Of a DNA stretch of 64,000 bases, positions 24,301 to 33,569 are shown piece after piece. The notes beneath the pieces were generated by a model that saw nothing but the letters and a program-made list of their open reading frames with translations, did no database searches and had not been told where the DNA came from. Position 1 is the first letter of the stretch. Each line of letters starts with the position of its first letter. The position numbers and the translations under genes are program-made. The stretch covers positions 1 to 64,000 of the forward strand of contig NZ_QTYB01000005.1 of NCBI RefSeq assembly GCF_003461955.1, read 5' to 3'. The DNA is from Ruminococcus sp. AM36-2AA (GTDB taxonomy: Bacteria > Bacillota > Clostridia > Lachnospirales > Lachnospiraceae).

Positions 24301-24440
24301 TATTCGCCCTTGTGATCAAGATCGCCGTTATGATCCTTGGTCTTGCCGGACATGCCAACATGTGGATGGCCGTATTTGCAGACACTGGCGTTGCCATGAT
24401 CTGCGTGCTGAATTCCATTCGTATCCTGTATAAAAAATAA
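21375..24440 (+). CDS. Zn/Cd/Pb-exporting P1B-type ATPase with very long His-rich N-terminus and three HMA domains
   Basis: A 1021-residue membrane pump of the ZntA/CadA class. Residues about 10-150 are an exceptional His/Glu/Asp tract broken by repeated CGCGC-like clusters. Three HMA domains follow with CxxC pairs at 169/172, 250/253 and 327/330; the DNA encoding them is nearly identical, so they arose by recent duplication. The core has the CPC metal motif (Cys680, Cys682), phosphorylation Asp724 in DKTGT, HP in STHPIANS and GDGINDAPVLA. CPC with this topology favours Zn, Cd or Pb over Cu. Cells usually have no or one or two HMA domains and a short His tract. The gene is followed by its probable ArsR sensor. 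Confidence 0.95.
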   Translation: MEESLKKNSMESTDSCGCGCGHDHHEEHEHEEHAHEEHHHHDDEHCGCGCEDHEHEHHHHDHDDDHCDCGCEDHDHEHHEHEHHHHHHDDDHCGCGCEDHDHDHHEHEHHHHHDHDHEHHEHEHEHHHHHDDEHCGCGCGDHDHNHEHHEHSHSTASTKRVYILENLGCAHCASKMEEQIQHLDGVESATITFATKQLRLNAADPDALLPQIRKICTSIESEVKVVPRNPKPAASADVITKIYLLENLGCAHCASKMEEQIADLDGISEATITFATKQLRVTAKDPDRYLDQIRKICTSIESEVKVVPRSNNSGEKTKTYILENLGCANCASKMEKQIADLDGISEATITFATKQLRVTAKNPDRYLDQIRKICTSIESEVVVKEKDPKPKSQTAASETHPSSKKKSFSKEKIDTICIIIGAILFVAGEIMEHKGFADTATLPLFVIAYLALGGVIVVKAAKNISHGQVFDENFLMSVATLAAFAINDSAEAVGVMLFYRIGELFEEKAVERSRGQIMDAVDLRPEVVNLVVGDDIQVIPSEEAQVGDVLLVRPGDRIPLDGVIIEGSSRIDTSPITGEPVPVAVNEGDEITSGCVNTSGQLKIRVEKPLEESMVTRILDSVENAAASKPKIDRFITRFAKVYTPCVVGIAVATALIPSLVTGNWHYWIYTAITFLVMSCPCALVLSIPLAFFSGIGAGSKKGILFKGGLSIEGLSNLGAVVMDKTGTITEGNFQLQKVVTAGKYNENELLSMCAGCEQNSTHPIANSIVAAAKERGIQFEKPISLEEISGHGIVAEMPEGKVLCGNRKLMDKFGVTIGELKEASYGSEVFMAVNGTFAGYMLISDTIKPDAKEAIASLKKLGLHTVMLTGDSEDSANAVGKDAGIDEIYAKLLPEDKLNALKKVREAHGTVMFVGDGINDAPVLAGADVGAAMGSGADAAIEAADAVFMNSNVDAIPQSIAIARNTNRIAWQNVIFALVIKIAVMILGLAGHANMWMAVFADTGVAMICVLNSIRILYKK

Positions 24441-24445
24441 AAAAT

Positions 24446-24474
24446 TTGACCGGTGCGTTTTTTTCAGCTACAAT
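24446..24474 (+). promoter_or_regulatory. Promoter of the ArsR gene
   Basis: -35 TTGACC (24446-24451), 17-bp spacer, -10 TACAAT (24469-24474), directly after the ATPase stop codon. Confidence 0.75.
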
Positions 24475-24502
24475 AGAAGTTAATAGTTTGGAGGATGCGC
24501 AA

Positions 24503-24814
24503 ATGAAGAAACCACATATCGATTACCCGATCAATGATGATACGCTTTACCGGCTTGCCGACCTGTTCAAGGTCTTTGGTGATCCTACCAGGATCCGTAT
24601 CCTGTATGCGCTTTCTGTAGAAGAACTTTGTGTGCAGGATATTGCCGACCGGCTTTCCATGACACAGAGTGCGATTTCTCATCAGCTTCGTGTGCTGAAG
24701 CAGATGTCACTGGTCAAATTTCGAAGAGATGGAAAAACAATCTTCTACTCCCTGGCAGACAGCCACGTGGCAACCATCATGAATCAGGGTCTGGAACACG
24801 TAACAGAAGAATAA
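24503..24814 (+). CDS. ArsR/SmtB-family zinc-type metalloregulator
   Basis: A 103-residue winged-helix repressor. The recognition helix lies in MTQSAISHQLRVLKQMSLV. The helix-5 metal ligands of CzrA-type zinc sensors are all in place: Asp86, His88, His99 and Glu102. The CadC-type N-terminal Cys site is incomplete (ELCVQD with a single Cys), which points to Zn/Co sensing rather than Cd/Pb. ATG at 24503 was chosen for its TTTGGAGGATGCG ribosome site. It should repress the ATPase gene, and perhaps itself, until zinc is in excess. Confidence 0.92.
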   Translation: MKKPHIDYPINDDTLYRLADLFKVFGDPTRIRILYALSVEELCVQDIADRLSMTQSAISHQLRVLKQMSLVKFRRDGKTIFYSLADSHVATIMNQGLEHVTEE

Positions 24815-24829
24815 AACATAAAAAGCACC

Positions 24830-24877
24830 AAAAGCCGATCCGCTTTCCAGCAATGGAAATAGCAGATCGGCTTTTTT
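24830..24877. terminator. Terminator after the ArsR gene
   Basis: AAAAGCCGATC (24830-24840) pairs with GATCGGCTTTT (24865-24875), T-run on the plus side. It also lies between convergent transcripts. Confidence 0.88.
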
Positions 24878-24904
24878 ATAAATAACGTTCAGTTCCGGCT
24901 TTTT

Positions 24905-25264
24905 TTATTCATTTACACAATTAATAGCATCAACCGTCTTTTTATACTCAGAAGACACTTTTTCAAGAAGTTCCGGCAGCTTTGCCTCATCCGGAGCACC
25001 GCCTCTGAGTTCTTCTGTCAGATCACTGGAAACTTTAAACAGCTGTGTGAATCCCAGATTTGCACAAACACCCTTTAATGTATGGGCAGCACGGAAAGCT
25101 TCCTCATAATCCGCTTTATCCATGGTATCGACAAGTGTCTGATAACTTGGATCATCAAGGAATTTTCTGGCAAATTTTTCTACCAGCATTTTGTTTCCCG
25201 CAAAACGTCCAAGCACCTCTTCGTAATTACTTTCAATCGCACTATAGCACTGTTCAATTGTCAT
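24905..25264 (-). CDS. Hpt-domain phosphotransfer protein
   Basis: A 119-residue stand-alone histidine phosphotransfer domain. The phosphorylatable His61 sits in AAHTLKGVCANLG, the canonical Hpt motif in a four-helix bundle. Such proteins pass phosphate between a hybrid kinase and a response regulator. No such partner is adjacent; the neighbours are a metal regulator and a GH13 enzyme. ATG at 25264 was chosen over an upstream ATG because AAAGGAGAAATAT precedes it. Confidence 0.88.
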   Translation of the reverse strand: MTIEQCYSAIESNYEEVLGRFAGNKMLVEKFARKFLDDPSYQTLVDTMDKADYEEAFRAAHTLKGVCANLGFTQLFKVSSDLTEELRGGAPDEAKLPELLEKVSSEYKKTVDAINCVNE

Positions 25265-25328
25265 TGTATATTTCTCCTTTCCATCAGGCATCCTCCGTAT
25301 TTTCACGGTCTGTTTCCTGGCCTGTACA

Positions 25329-27446
25329 TTATTTATATTTCTCTCTCGCTCTGTGGTAAAGTACCATCGCTCCGTATGCAGGCATTCTCACATGAAGGAT
25401 TCCCGCATCCGCAATATATTCCTCTGCCTTTTCTGTGTAGCCATCTCTGGAAGAAAGCATCAGGCGCTGAAAAGCTGTCGCTTCTTTCCGGCTTACACCT
25501 GTTTTCCAGGCTGTTACCCTCACATCTCTCTCATAATCCTGATTATTGATGATCACAATGATCTGCTCAGAATCAGAAAAGCGGCCATAACTTAAGCCCT
25601 GATGATCGTTCCACAGAAACTCCAGGGAACCTTTTGCAAGGAGCGGATATGCCTTGTGTATACAGATCATCCGTTTATGAAAATCCAGCATCTCAAGATC
25701 TTCTTTTCCCCAGGGATAAGTTCTACGGTTATCCGGATCTGTAAAGCCACACACACCGGCCTCGTCCCCGTAATATACCGTAGGTGCACCTGGCCACGTC
25801 ATCTGGATCACAACCGCCTCTCTCATGATCCCAGGATTAATGCCTGCGGATGCCGCCTCTGCACCTGCATAGGAAAGCCTTCCTACTCTGTGGTTGGTTC
25901 TTGTCAGGAATCTGGAATGATCATGGTTGGAAAGCTCATTCATGGCCCCGTAAAGAGCTCCCATGTGCAGTGACCGCATATGATGCTTCATGGCACCGAT
26001 AAAGGCCTCACTGTTACCGTAGAGGTCTTCCCTGTACTCATCGCTGTGTTTCTCCATTCCTGTCAGAAACCAGGTCACAGGCTCCATAAAAGCGTCATAG
26101 TTCATAACCGTATCCCACTCATCACCCAGAAGCCAGCTCTCCGGATTTCCGTAGTGTTCTGCAAGGATCACCGCATCAGGATTAGCCTCTTTTACCGCTT
26201 TTCGGAACTCTTTCCAGAAATGGTGGTTAAAATCATTGCTGTGTCCCAGATCTGCAGCCACATCCAGTCTCCATCCATCTACGTTATATGGTGGAGAAAC
26301 CCATTTCCTGCCAACATCAAGGATTGTCCGGCAAAGTTCCTCAGATCCTTCGTAATTCAGCTTCGGCAAAGTATCATGGGTCCACCAGCCGTCATAGGTG
26401 GGATTATATGGCCAGCGATTCTGATCCTGGAAGCAGAAGAAAGAACGATAAGGGCTGTCCGCAGAAATATAGGCTCCTTTTTCGTATCCTTCCTGATTTT
26501 CATAGATCCGTTCTCTGTCCATCCATTTATTAAAAGATCCACAGTGGTTAAATACCCCGTCCAGGATCACTTTCATTCCTCTCCTGTGGATCTCTTCCAC
26601 AAGCTCCCGGAAAAGCTCGTTGCTGGCCTTAAGATTCCGTTTATCGGTCACACGGCGGATATACTTAAGCGCATGGCTGTTATCCCGGTCTCCGGGGCTC
26701 AAAAGGCCGTCACAGTCCTCCACGATCTTTCCGATATGAGGATCGATATGATCATAGTCCTGGCAGTCATATTTGTGGTTGCTTGGGGAAACAAACACCG
26801 GATTCAGATAGATCACATCCACCCCAAGTTCCTGGAGATAATCCAGTTTATCCATAACTCCCTGAAGATCACCGCCATAAAATTCCCGTACCCCCATGAC
26901 TGCCGGAATCTTTCCCCAGTCATCCACTTTCACGGAAATATCCCCGATATAGGAGTATTCTCCGGTTTCCACATCGTTGGAAGGGTCTCCGTTATAAAAG
27001 CGGTCCACATAAATCTGGTACATGACAGCCCCCTTCAGCCATTCCGGCACATGATAATCCGGATAGATCTCAAATTCTGTCCGTTCCTCATGCCTGGTGC
27101 TAACACCATCTGTATCATAATAGCAGGTAACAAGCCCTGAATGGATTTCAAAATAATAGCGTACAATGTCCTTTCCCATTATGATCTGTGCAGTATAGTA
27201 ATCAAAACTTCCGGAAGTCCTCTCCCGTTTCATTTCCAGATATTCTCCGTCATGCACAAGACAGACGTTGTCCACATTATTTCTCTGGGTACGAAAACGA
27301 ATGGTCACGGTATCGCCTTCCCGTGGTTCTACCGGTGTTCGGTAATATTCCGTTCCGTCACTGAACATTGCCTCTTTATTTAATACCGGACTCATATTGA
27401 GTATATACTGCATCTTCTTTGCTGTCTCCATGCTTTCATATAACAT
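25329..27446 (-). CDS. GH13 alpha-glucan hydrolase (neopullulanase/cyclomaltodextrinase-like)
   Basis: A 705-residue cytoplasmic-looking enzyme (no signal peptide) acting on alpha-1,4/1,6-linked malto-oligosaccharides or cyclodextrins. An N-terminal beta domain (about 30-125, CBM34-like) precedes the TIM barrel. Conserved regions are LDGVFNH, nucleophile Asp395 in GWRLDVAAD, acid Glu430 in ILAEHYG and Asp509 in SNHDHSR. The insertion between strands resembles pullulan- and cyclodextrin-degrading members. It starts after GAGGAAAAT, about 60 bp from the Hpt gene, with which it may be co-transcribed. The exact specificity cannot be read from sequence. Confidence 0.88.
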   Translation of the reverse strand: MLYESMETAKKMQYILNMSPVLNKEAMFSDGTEYYRTPVEPREGDTVTIRFRTQRNNVDNVCLVHDGEYLEMKRERTSGSFDYYTAQIIMGKDIVRYYFEIHSGLVTCYYDTDGVSTRHEERTEFEIYPDYHVPEWLKGAVMYQIYVDRFYNGDPSNDVETGEYSYIGDISVKVDDWGKIPAVMGVREFYGGDLQGVMDKLDYLQELGVDVIYLNPVFVSPSNHKYDCQDYDHIDPHIGKIVEDCDGLLSPGDRDNSHALKYIRRVTDKRNLKASNELFRELVEEIHRRGMKVILDGVFNHCGSFNKWMDRERIYENQEGYEKGAYISADSPYRSFFCFQDQNRWPYNPTYDGWWTHDTLPKLNYEGSEELCRTILDVGRKWVSPPYNVDGWRLDVAADLGHSNDFNHHFWKEFRKAVKEANPDAVILAEHYGNPESWLLGDEWDTVMNYDAFMEPVTWFLTGMEKHSDEYREDLYGNSEAFIGAMKHHMRSLHMGALYGAMNELSNHDHSRFLTRTNHRVGRLSYAGAEAASAGINPGIMREAVVIQMTWPGAPTVYYGDEAGVCGFTDPDNRRTYPWGKEDLEMLDFHKRMICIHKAYPLLAKGSLEFLWNDHQGLSYGRFSDSEQIIVIINNQDYERDVRVTAWKTGVSRKEATAFQRLMLSSRDGYTEKAEEYIADAGILHVRMPAYGAMVLYHRAREKYK

Positions 27447-27564
27447 TCTATTTTCCTCATTCCGTTTTTAGTACCATTCTCTTAAATATATTATCTTAAT
27501 TTTTTCCATACCGCAAGCTTATCTACCGGTTTTCTCCATATTTCCTCTTTTATTTTTGCGCAAT

Positions 27565-27595
27565 AAAAAAGGCAGCTGGTTAGGCTGCCTTTTTT
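27565..27595 (-). terminator. Bidirectional-looking hairpin downstream of ftsH
   Basis: GGCAGC/GCTGCC stem with A6 on one side and T6 on the other. Confidence 0.82.
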
Positions 27596-27683
27596 GGAGA
27601 AGGTATTTCTTCTTATGGGGTGTAGCAAAAACTATATAATGTATTGGGGGGTTTTTACGGTATATATAGTACCATGTGTCCAC

Positions 27684-27732
27684 CAAAAAGTGTGCACAAA
27701 GTTCACAAAATTCAATATGTTTTTTTGTGCAC
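27684..27732 (-). terminator. Hairpin directly after the ftsH stop
   Basis: On the minus strand GTGCACAAA (27724-27732) pairs with TTTGTGCAC (27692-27700), then ACTTTTTGG. It is probably the first terminator of the operon. The rest of 27447-27733 has no gene. Confidence 0.6.
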
Positions 27733-27733
27733 T

Positions 27734-29581
27734 TTATTCGTTTGTTTCTGCAACCTCTTCATTTTCTGTTGTAAAAAGTGCTTCAAACTCTTCACGATGT
27801 ACTTTTTCCTTCTCAAGAAGAAGGGCTGCACAGCTGTGAAGAACGCCAATATGCTCCCGGATAATGCTCTCTGCTTTCTCATGACATTCGCTGATGATAC
27901 GGGAAATCTCCGCATCGATCTCTCTTGCCACTTCCTCGCTGTAACCTCTGGTATGTGCCAGATCACGGCCGATAAACACTTCATCGTCATCGTTACCATA
28001 AGCGATCAGGCCGATCTTTTCGGACATACCATATTTCATTACCATGGAACGGGCAGTCTCTGTGGCACGTTTGATATCATTGGATGCACCTGTTGTAATA
28101 TCTCCGAAAATGATCTCCTCAGCCACACGGCCTCCCAGAAGCGTTGTGATGTCCTCCAGCATCTTGTTTTTTGTATTGAACATCTCATCGTTATCCGGAA
28201 GCGGCATGGTGTAACCGGCAGCTCCCATACCTGTAGGAATAATGGAAATGGTGTATACCGGATCCATATGCGGAAGTACATGAAACAGGATCGCATGGCC
28301 AGCCTCATGATAAGCTGTGATCTTCTTCTCTTTGTCAGAGATGACCTTGCTCTTCTTCTCCGCACCGATCCCAACTTTAATGAATGCTTTTTTGATATCT
28401 TTCTGCATGATGTAAGGACGGCTTTCTTTTGCTGCGTCAATGGCAGCCTCGTTGAGAAGGTTCTCAAGATCCGCACCGGTAAATCCAGCCGTTGTCTGGG
28501 CGATCTGATGAAGGTCCACATCGTCTCCCAGCGGTTTGTCCTTGGCGTGGACCATCAGGATTTCTTCTCTGCCCTTGACATCCGGACGTCCCACACCGAC
28601 TTTTCGATCAAATCGTCCCGGACGGAGGATTGCCGGATCCAGAATATCCACACGGTTGGTCGCTGCCATTACGATGATACCCTCATTTACCCCAAAACCA
28701 TCCATCTCTACAAGAAGCTGGTTCAGTGTCTGCTCTCTCTCATCATGGCCGCCGCCCATTCCGGTTCCTCTCTGACGGGCTACCGCATCGATCTCATCAA
28801 TAAAGATGATACACGGTGCATGGCGCTTGCCCTCTTCAAAAAGATCTCGTACACGGGAAGCACCGACACCTACGAACATCTCCACGAAATCCGATCCTGA
28901 AATGGAGAAAAACGGAACACCGGCTTCTCCTGCAACTGCCTTCGCAAGAAGGGTTTTACCAGTTCCCGGAGGGCCCACAAGGATCACTCCTTTCGGAATT
29001 CTGGCGCCTACCTTGGTATACTTCTGCGGGGATTTCAGGAAGTCAACCACTTCCTCCAGATCCTCTTTCTCCTCCTGAAGACCTGCAACATCTTTGAATG
29101 TTACTTTCTTATCATCAGGGGTAGACATTCTGGCTCTGCTTTTTCCGAAGTTCATCATCTTCGCATTGCTTCCGCCGCCTCCGGACATCTGCCGGTTCAT
29201 CATCATAAAGAAAAAGATAAGGATCGCACCGGTAAGTACCACCGGAAGTACTGTTCCGATCATGGAACTGTCTTTGGGTACATTGCGGATCGTCGGATCA
29301 ATGTCATATTTTTCAAGAAGCTCTTCTGCCTCTTTTACATCGGTTACGTAGACCGTCCTCTGACCGTCTGAAACAATGTTTGCCGTTACATAACCGGTGG
29401 GCACTTCTCTGTTCTGATGAATCACTGCATCCGTTACTTTGTCTTCTTCCAGAGCCTTTTCCAGCTGGCCCATTGTGTAACTGCCCTGGGTAGATACCTG
29501 GTCATTGAGATACAGATATCCTGCGATCAGTGCCACAATAAGCAGAAGGTACAGGCCTATCTTACCTGAATGCTTGCTCAC
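27734..29581 (-). CDS. ftsH: ATP-dependent zinc metalloprotease FtsH
   Basis: A 615-residue membrane-anchored AAA+ protease that forms hexamers and degrades misfolded or regulatory membrane and cytosolic proteins. TM1 lies at residues 7-26, an extracytoplasmic domain follows, TM2 near 108-128. The AAA domain has Walker A GPPGTGKT, Walker B IIFIDEID and the second region of homology with [21 protein letters not shown]. The zinc site is H425-E426-A-G-H429 with a later Asp ligand. Length is standard. It follows hpt by 16 bp in the conserved Firmicute order tilS-hpt-ftsH. Confidence 0.97.
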   Translation of the reverse strand: MSKHSGKIGLYLLLIVALIAGYLYLNDQVSTQGSYTMGQLEKALEEDKVTDAVIHQNREVPTGYVTANIVSDGQRTVYVTDVKEAEELLEKYDIDPTIRNVPKDSSMIGTVLPVVLTGAILIFFFMMMNRQMSGGGGSNAKMMNFGKSRARMSTPDDKKVTFKDVAGLQEEKEDLEEVVDFLKSPQKYTKVGARIPKGVILVGPPGTGKTLLAKAVAGEAGVPFFSISGSDFVEMFVGVGASRVRDLFEEGKRHAPCIIFIDEIDAVARQRGTGMGGGHDEREQTLNQLLVEMDGFGVNEGIIVMAATNRVDILDPAILRPGRFDRKVGVGRPDVKGREEILMVHAKDKPLGDDVDLHQIAQTTAGFTGADLENLLNEAAIDAAKESRPYIMQKDIKKAFIKVGIGAEKKSKVISDKEKKITAYHEAGHAILFHVLPHMDPVYTISIIPTGMGAAGYTMPLPDNDEMFNTKNKMLEDITTLLGGRVAEEIIFGDITTGASNDIKRATETARSMVMKYGMSEKIGLIAYGNDDDEVFIGRDLAHTRGYSEEVAREIDAEISRIISECHEKAESIIREHIGVLHSCAALLLEKEKVHREEFEALFTTENEEVAETNE

Positions 29582-29597
29582 TTGGTTAAATCTCCTT

Positions 29598-30125
29598 TCA
29601 GTCCTCCATCTCCACTACTCCGATGTAAGGAAGGTTTCTGTATTTCTGGGCATAATCAAGTCCATATCCTACCACAAACTCATCCGGAATGTTGAAGCAG
29701 CAGTAATCTACCGCTACATCTGTCACACGTCTTTCCGGTTTATCAAGAAGTGTACAGAGTCTGACGCTGGCCGGATGTCTGCCTTTCAGGATACGCAGCA
29801 GATAGCTTAATGTTCTTCCTGAATCAATGATATCCTCCACGATCAGAACATCTTTTCCTTCCAGAGGCTGATCCAGATCCTTGACGATCTTTACAACACC
29901 GCTTGATTTTGTGTCATCGCCATAGCTGGACACAGACATGAAATCCAGTGTTACCGGACGTGTGATCCTCTTGGCAAGCTCGCACATAAAGAAAACGCCG
30001 CCTTTCAGAACACAGATCATGTGTACATCTTTTCCTTCGTAGTCTTTGTTGATCACATCTGCAACTTCCTGGATACGGGCATCTACCTCTTCTTCACTGA
30101 GTAAAACCCTGATTTTTTCGCTCAT
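29598..30125 (-). CDS. hpt: Hypoxanthine phosphoribosyltransferase
   Basis: A 175-residue purine salvage enzyme converting hypoxanthine (and usually guanine) with PRPP to IMP or GMP. The PRPP-binding loop reads [14 protein letters not shown]; other family marks are [15 protein letters not shown] and the [11 protein letters not shown] hood. Its start overlaps the tilS stop by 4 bp (ATGA), so the two are translationally coupled. Confidence 0.96.
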   Translation of the reverse strand: MSEKIRVLLSEEEVDARIQEVADVINKDYEGKDVHMICVLKGGVFFMCELAKRITRPVTLDFMSVSSYGDDTKSSGVVKIVKDLDQPLEGKDVLIVEDIIDSGRTLSYLLRILKGRHPASVRLCTLLDKPERRVTDVAVDYCCFNIPDEFVVGYGLDYAQKYRNLPYIGVVEMED

Positions 30126-31567
30126 GTTAATACTCCTCCTTGGTAATGTAATTCTAACACTCTCCCTGTAGTGGAAGTGATCTTATACTGTTCGTTCATT
30201 CGTCCTCCCGGTATCCAGAGGATCTCCGATCCTGCGGCAACAACCGGAATTTGATCTCTTAACCCTGCCGGGATCTTCTCATCAATAAAGATCCGGTTCA
30301 GTTTCTTTCTACCTCCGGCGCTGTTTACAACAAGATAATCCCCCTGTTTTCTGGTACGAACGCATGGACTACCTTTTATTTTATCATAATCCATCCATTT
30401 CGTATACTTTTTTTCTTCAATCTTCTGATTCTTATAGTGGAAAATTTTTGTCTCAAAAATTCCAAACGGACATTCCAGGATCCCGGACAGCGGAATTTCA
30501 AAAAACATTTCCGCCGGATTCCCGGAACCTTTTTTTTCTGCTGACACACCTTCTGTGGTCCCCGGTCCGGAAACTGTCTTTTCCAGGCGAACGCCTCCAT
30601 AACTCCGGACAGCCTGAATATTCCCCGGAAGCTTTATATAGCGTCCGGTTTCTTTTTTTTGGAGGGAAAAAACCTGCCTTACATGAAGAGACGTAAAATC
30701 CTTTCGTTTTCCCGACAGCCGCTCAAAAGCTTCCATAACCGCATACTCCCGGACAATATCCGGTTTCTCAAAAAATGCACCATCCAGCAGGTATCCGGTT
30801 TTCTGTCTGCATTGTTCCAGAAGTTCTGCGCCCTTTCTGCGAAGGTATCCGTCTGCTTCTCTCAGTATTCTGGCTGTTTCCGCCATATGTTCTACCGTTT
30901 TTCCGTTAATTTCCTTTTCCATGGCAGGAAGCACATGATGCCGGATCCGGTTTCTGGTATATCCATCAGAAAGATTACTGCTGTCCGTAATATAGGAAAT
31001 CTCGTTCTCTTCCAGATAATAGACAATTTCCCTGCGTTCTAAACATAAAACCGGACGGATGATCCCGTCACTGCAGGGATGTATCCCGGAAAGTCCCCGA
31101 AGTCCGGTTCCCCTTGCCAGATGATGCAGCATGGTTTCTGCCAGATCATTACGGTTATGAGCCAGCGCAACGCAGAACCGACGCTCATTTTCTTCCGGGA
31201 ATTCCGAAAAGGCAATGCGCTGTTTTTCCTTCGCAAAAGCCTGTTTTCGGACGATCCGTCCGGTTTCTTCTTCTCCCAGCCTCCATTTTCTGGAAAGTTC
31301 CGGAACCGGATAATGATAGGACTGAAAAGGAATCTTCCACTCCTGGCAGATTTTTTTTACAAGGTTCTCATCTCTGTCCGCCTCATCTCCCCGGATTCCA
31401 TGATGAACATGGACTGCCTCCAGGAAAAATCCAAATTCTTCCTGGATACTTTTCAGGATATGAAGCATGGCAATGGAATCTGCCCCTCCGGAGACTCCTG
31501 CCGCAACAATGTCTCCTGCTTTCAGCATCTGATTTTCTCTGATATATTTCTTTACACGTTCGATCAT
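30122..31567 (-). CDS. tilS: tRNA(Ile)-lysidine synthase
   Basis: A 481-residue enzyme that modifies the wobble C34 of tRNA-Ile(CAU) with lysine and ATP, so that it reads AUA. The PP-loop GVSGGADSIAML is near residue 25, followed by HVHHGIRGDEADRDE, and HNRNDLAETMLHHLARGTGLRGLSGI-type motifs; the C-terminal TilS substrate-binding domain is present. ATG at 31567 has an ACAGGAGAAAA ribosome site. The motif ATTGCGAATATCCGCTT just upstream (31612-31628) also occurs at 12423-12439. Confidence 0.95.
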   Translation of the reverse strand: MIERVKKYIRENQMLKAGDIVAAGVSGGADSIAMLHILKSIQEEFGFFLEAVHVHHGIRGDEADRDENLVKKICQEWKIPFQSYHYPVPELSRKWRLGEEETGRIVRKQAFAKEKQRIAFSEFPEENERRFCVALAHNRNDLAETMLHHLARGTGLRGLSGIHPCSDGIIRPVLCLERREIVYYLEENEISYITDSSNLSDGYTRNRIRHHVLPAMEKEINGKTVEHMAETARILREADGYLRRKGAELLEQCRQKTGYLLDGAFFEKPDIVREYAVMEAFERLSGKRKDFTSLHVRQVFSLQKKETGRYIKLPGNIQAVRSYGGVRLEKTVSGPGTTEGVSAEKKGSGNPAEMFFEIPLSGILECPFGIFETKIFHYKNQKIEEKKYTKWMDYDKIKGSPCVRTRKQGDYLVVNSAGGRKKLNRIFIDEKIPAGLRDQIPVVAAGSEILWIPGGRMNEQYKITSTTGRVLELHYQGGVLT

Positions 31568-31636
31568 TTTTTCTCCTGTGTTTAACCAAATCAAGTAAGT
31601 CCCCTGCTTCAATTGCGAATATCCGCTTGACTAATC

Positions 31637-33130
31637 CTATTTTTTCCATAAACCAGCCACAACGACGGTCATATCATCCCGTGCACGATAGTCACTGTAT
31701 CCCAGAACCCTCTCCAGAATTCCACGACCGATCTCTTTTGGTTCTTTTTCATGGACATCCATGATGATCTCTTTCATGGTCTCTTCCTCATGTTCTGCTG
31801 GCAGTGCATCCAGGACGCCATCCGTCATCATGATCAGATAATCTCCATGATACAGTTTTCTGGAAGCCGTATCAAAATCCAGCTGCTGGATCAGGCCCGC
31901 TGCCAGACTTTCGGAAGCAATGGACTCTACCCAGTGATCTCTTTTTATAAAAGTGGAAGATGCTCCCGCTTTCAGGAAATTACAGATTCCCGTATAAAGA
32001 TCTACCGCACAGATATCCACCGTAGAAAACATCCCTTCCCGTCCTTTCAGAATCAGGGCGGAATTCACCATTCTGGCCGCTGTCTCCTGGGAAAGTCCGG
32101 ATTCCATAAACTGTTCCAGAAGTTCCACTACGATCTCACTTTCCCGGAAAGCTTCCATTCCGGATCCCATTCCATCGGACAGGCAGAGAAAAAACCTGCC
32201 ATCCTCTTCCTGACGGCAGATATAATTATCCCCGGAAACCTTTTCTGCTTCTCTTGTAAGCCTGGCTACCCCGTAAAGCATCTGATAGCTGACATCTTCC
32301 ACAAAATGTACCGTATGGAAATCTCCATTTACAATACTCCTGCTTCCCTGTTCCGGCGTCATGGGGCTGCCACATATTCTGGATAAAATCTGTGCGATTT
32401 CTGTCATGGAAACACACTGCCCGCTTCTGGCACGTAAACTCAGAAATATCTGCCGTCTTCCCTCAATCTTATCCATCACCCAGACATTTTTTATGAGTAC
32501 GTGTTTCCTGCGGAAGGCTTTTCGAAGTTCTTCCTGAAACCTGGGATCTGCCGGCATAATATCATAAAGCTCTTCTGCCATATGATCCATGATCCTGGAA
32601 ATCTCTGTCAGCTGCTGAGCCACAGCAAGCCGGCTTTCGATCATCCGGTTGTCCCACACAAGATTCTGCCGTTCTTCCCGGAATCCTTCGTTCAAAACCT
32701 GAAAATACTGGGCAGAACGCCCACAGGCACTCATCCATTCACTGCGAACCTGACGAACATCCTCTTCATCCCCCTCCTCCATGACTCTTAGCATATGCTC
32801 GCTGTTCCGCATGGTTTCTCCTGCACGCTCGCCCCAGCAGATCTCTCTCTGATAACATCTGGAGCACACACAGGCGCTAGTATCCGAAATGATTCGGTTC
32901 AGCTGTCCTCCACTCAAAAATTCCTTTCTGTAAGGCATTCCATAGAATGTATCCGCAAGTTTCCGGAAGGATGCTGCATATCGTTCCACCTTCTCCTTCT
33001 GGGGATGGCTTTCACTGAGCGGCATCATCTCTTCTTTTGCCTGTGTTCTTCCCGAAAAGACAGTTTTTGCCATGTCCCGGAGTATCAGCAGAATGCTGAC
33101 TACGAGCATGGCAATGATCCATTCCTGCAT
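31637..33130 (-). CDS. spoIIE: SpoIIE-type PP2C phosphatase, short form
   Basis: A 497-residue protein. The C-terminal 230 residues are the PP2C-like SpoIIE domain (FLCLSDGMGSGMEA, STVDICAVDLYTG, IMMTDGVLDALPAE, ARDDMTVVVAGL), which dephosphorylates SpoIIAA to turn on sigma-F in the forespore. The N-terminus has just one TM helix (about 3-18), where Bacillus SpoIIE has ten; a Cys-rich C-x2-C motif (CSRCYQREICW) lies in the linker. ATG at 33130 has a GGGGAGGGG ribosome site. The position beside tilS and divIC supports the identity. Confidence 0.88.
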   Translation of the reverse strand: MQEWIIAMLVVSILLILRDMAKTVFSGRTQAKEEMMPLSESHPQKEKVERYAASFRKLADTFYGMPYRKEFLSGGQLNRIISDTSACVCSRCYQREICWGERAGETMRNSEHMLRVMEEGDEEDVRQVRSEWMSACGRSAQYFQVLNEGFREERQNLVWDNRMIESRLAVAQQLTEISRIMDHMAEELYDIMPADPRFQEELRKAFRRKHVLIKNVWVMDKIEGRRQIFLSLRARSGQCVSMTEIAQILSRICGSPMTPEQGSRSIVNGDFHTVHFVEDVSYQMLYGVARLTREAEKVSGDNYICRQEEDGRFFLCLSDGMGSGMEAFRESEIVVELLEQFMESGLSQETAARMVNSALILKGREGMFSTVDICAVDLYTGICNFLKAGASSTFIKRDHWVESIASESLAAGLIQQLDFDTASRKLYHGDYLIMMTDGVLDALPAEHEEETMKEIIMDVHEKEPKEIGRGILERVLGYSDYRARDDMTVVVAGLWKK

Positions 33131-33254
33131 ATTTTCCCCTCCCCTTATAACCTTCACTGACTGATTATTATAAAGGAGGTATTCTGAAATATCTGTCAAA
33201 GTAACACGAAACTTATAGAAAACTTTTCGCCAAAATGCTTCTGCATTCGCTGTG

Positions 33255-33569
33255 CTAGTTTTCTTCCTGGAACACGATCTCGTTATCCTTCACAAGTCCA
33301 AGCTTCTCACGTGCTGCTTCTTCCACGTATTCATCGGTTTTCATATATTCTTTTTCGGCTTCGATCTCCTTGGTGCGTTCTTTCTCACTGTCAATGGATT
33401 TCTCCAGTGCCACAGCCTTGGAATCGTAGTAATCCAGACGTTGCTGCAAAGTCTTGCTCTGCACCATAAGGCTTCCAAGCAGAACCAGTGCGATCACAGC
33501 AATGCCTGCCATGCCAAGGTAATTGTATCCGATTTTCTTTTTTTCTTTTCCCTTTCCTGGCTTCTTCAA
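33255..33569 (-). CDS. divIC: Septum formation initiator, DivIC/FtsB family
   Basis: A 104-residue bitopic membrane protein: a Lys-rich cytoplasmic start (1-14), TM helix about 17-36, then an extracytoplasmic coiled coil (about 40-80) and the conserved EEAAREKLGLVKDNEIVF end. With FtsL/DivIB it forms the division subcomplex. It sits between spoIIE and yabP, the usual Firmicute place. Confidence 0.92.
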   Translation of the reverse strand: MKKPGKGKEKKKIGYNYLGMAGIAVIALVLLGSLMVQSKTLQQRLDYYDSKAVALEKSIDSEKERTKEIEAEKEYMKTDEYVEEAAREKLGLVKDNEIVFQEEN

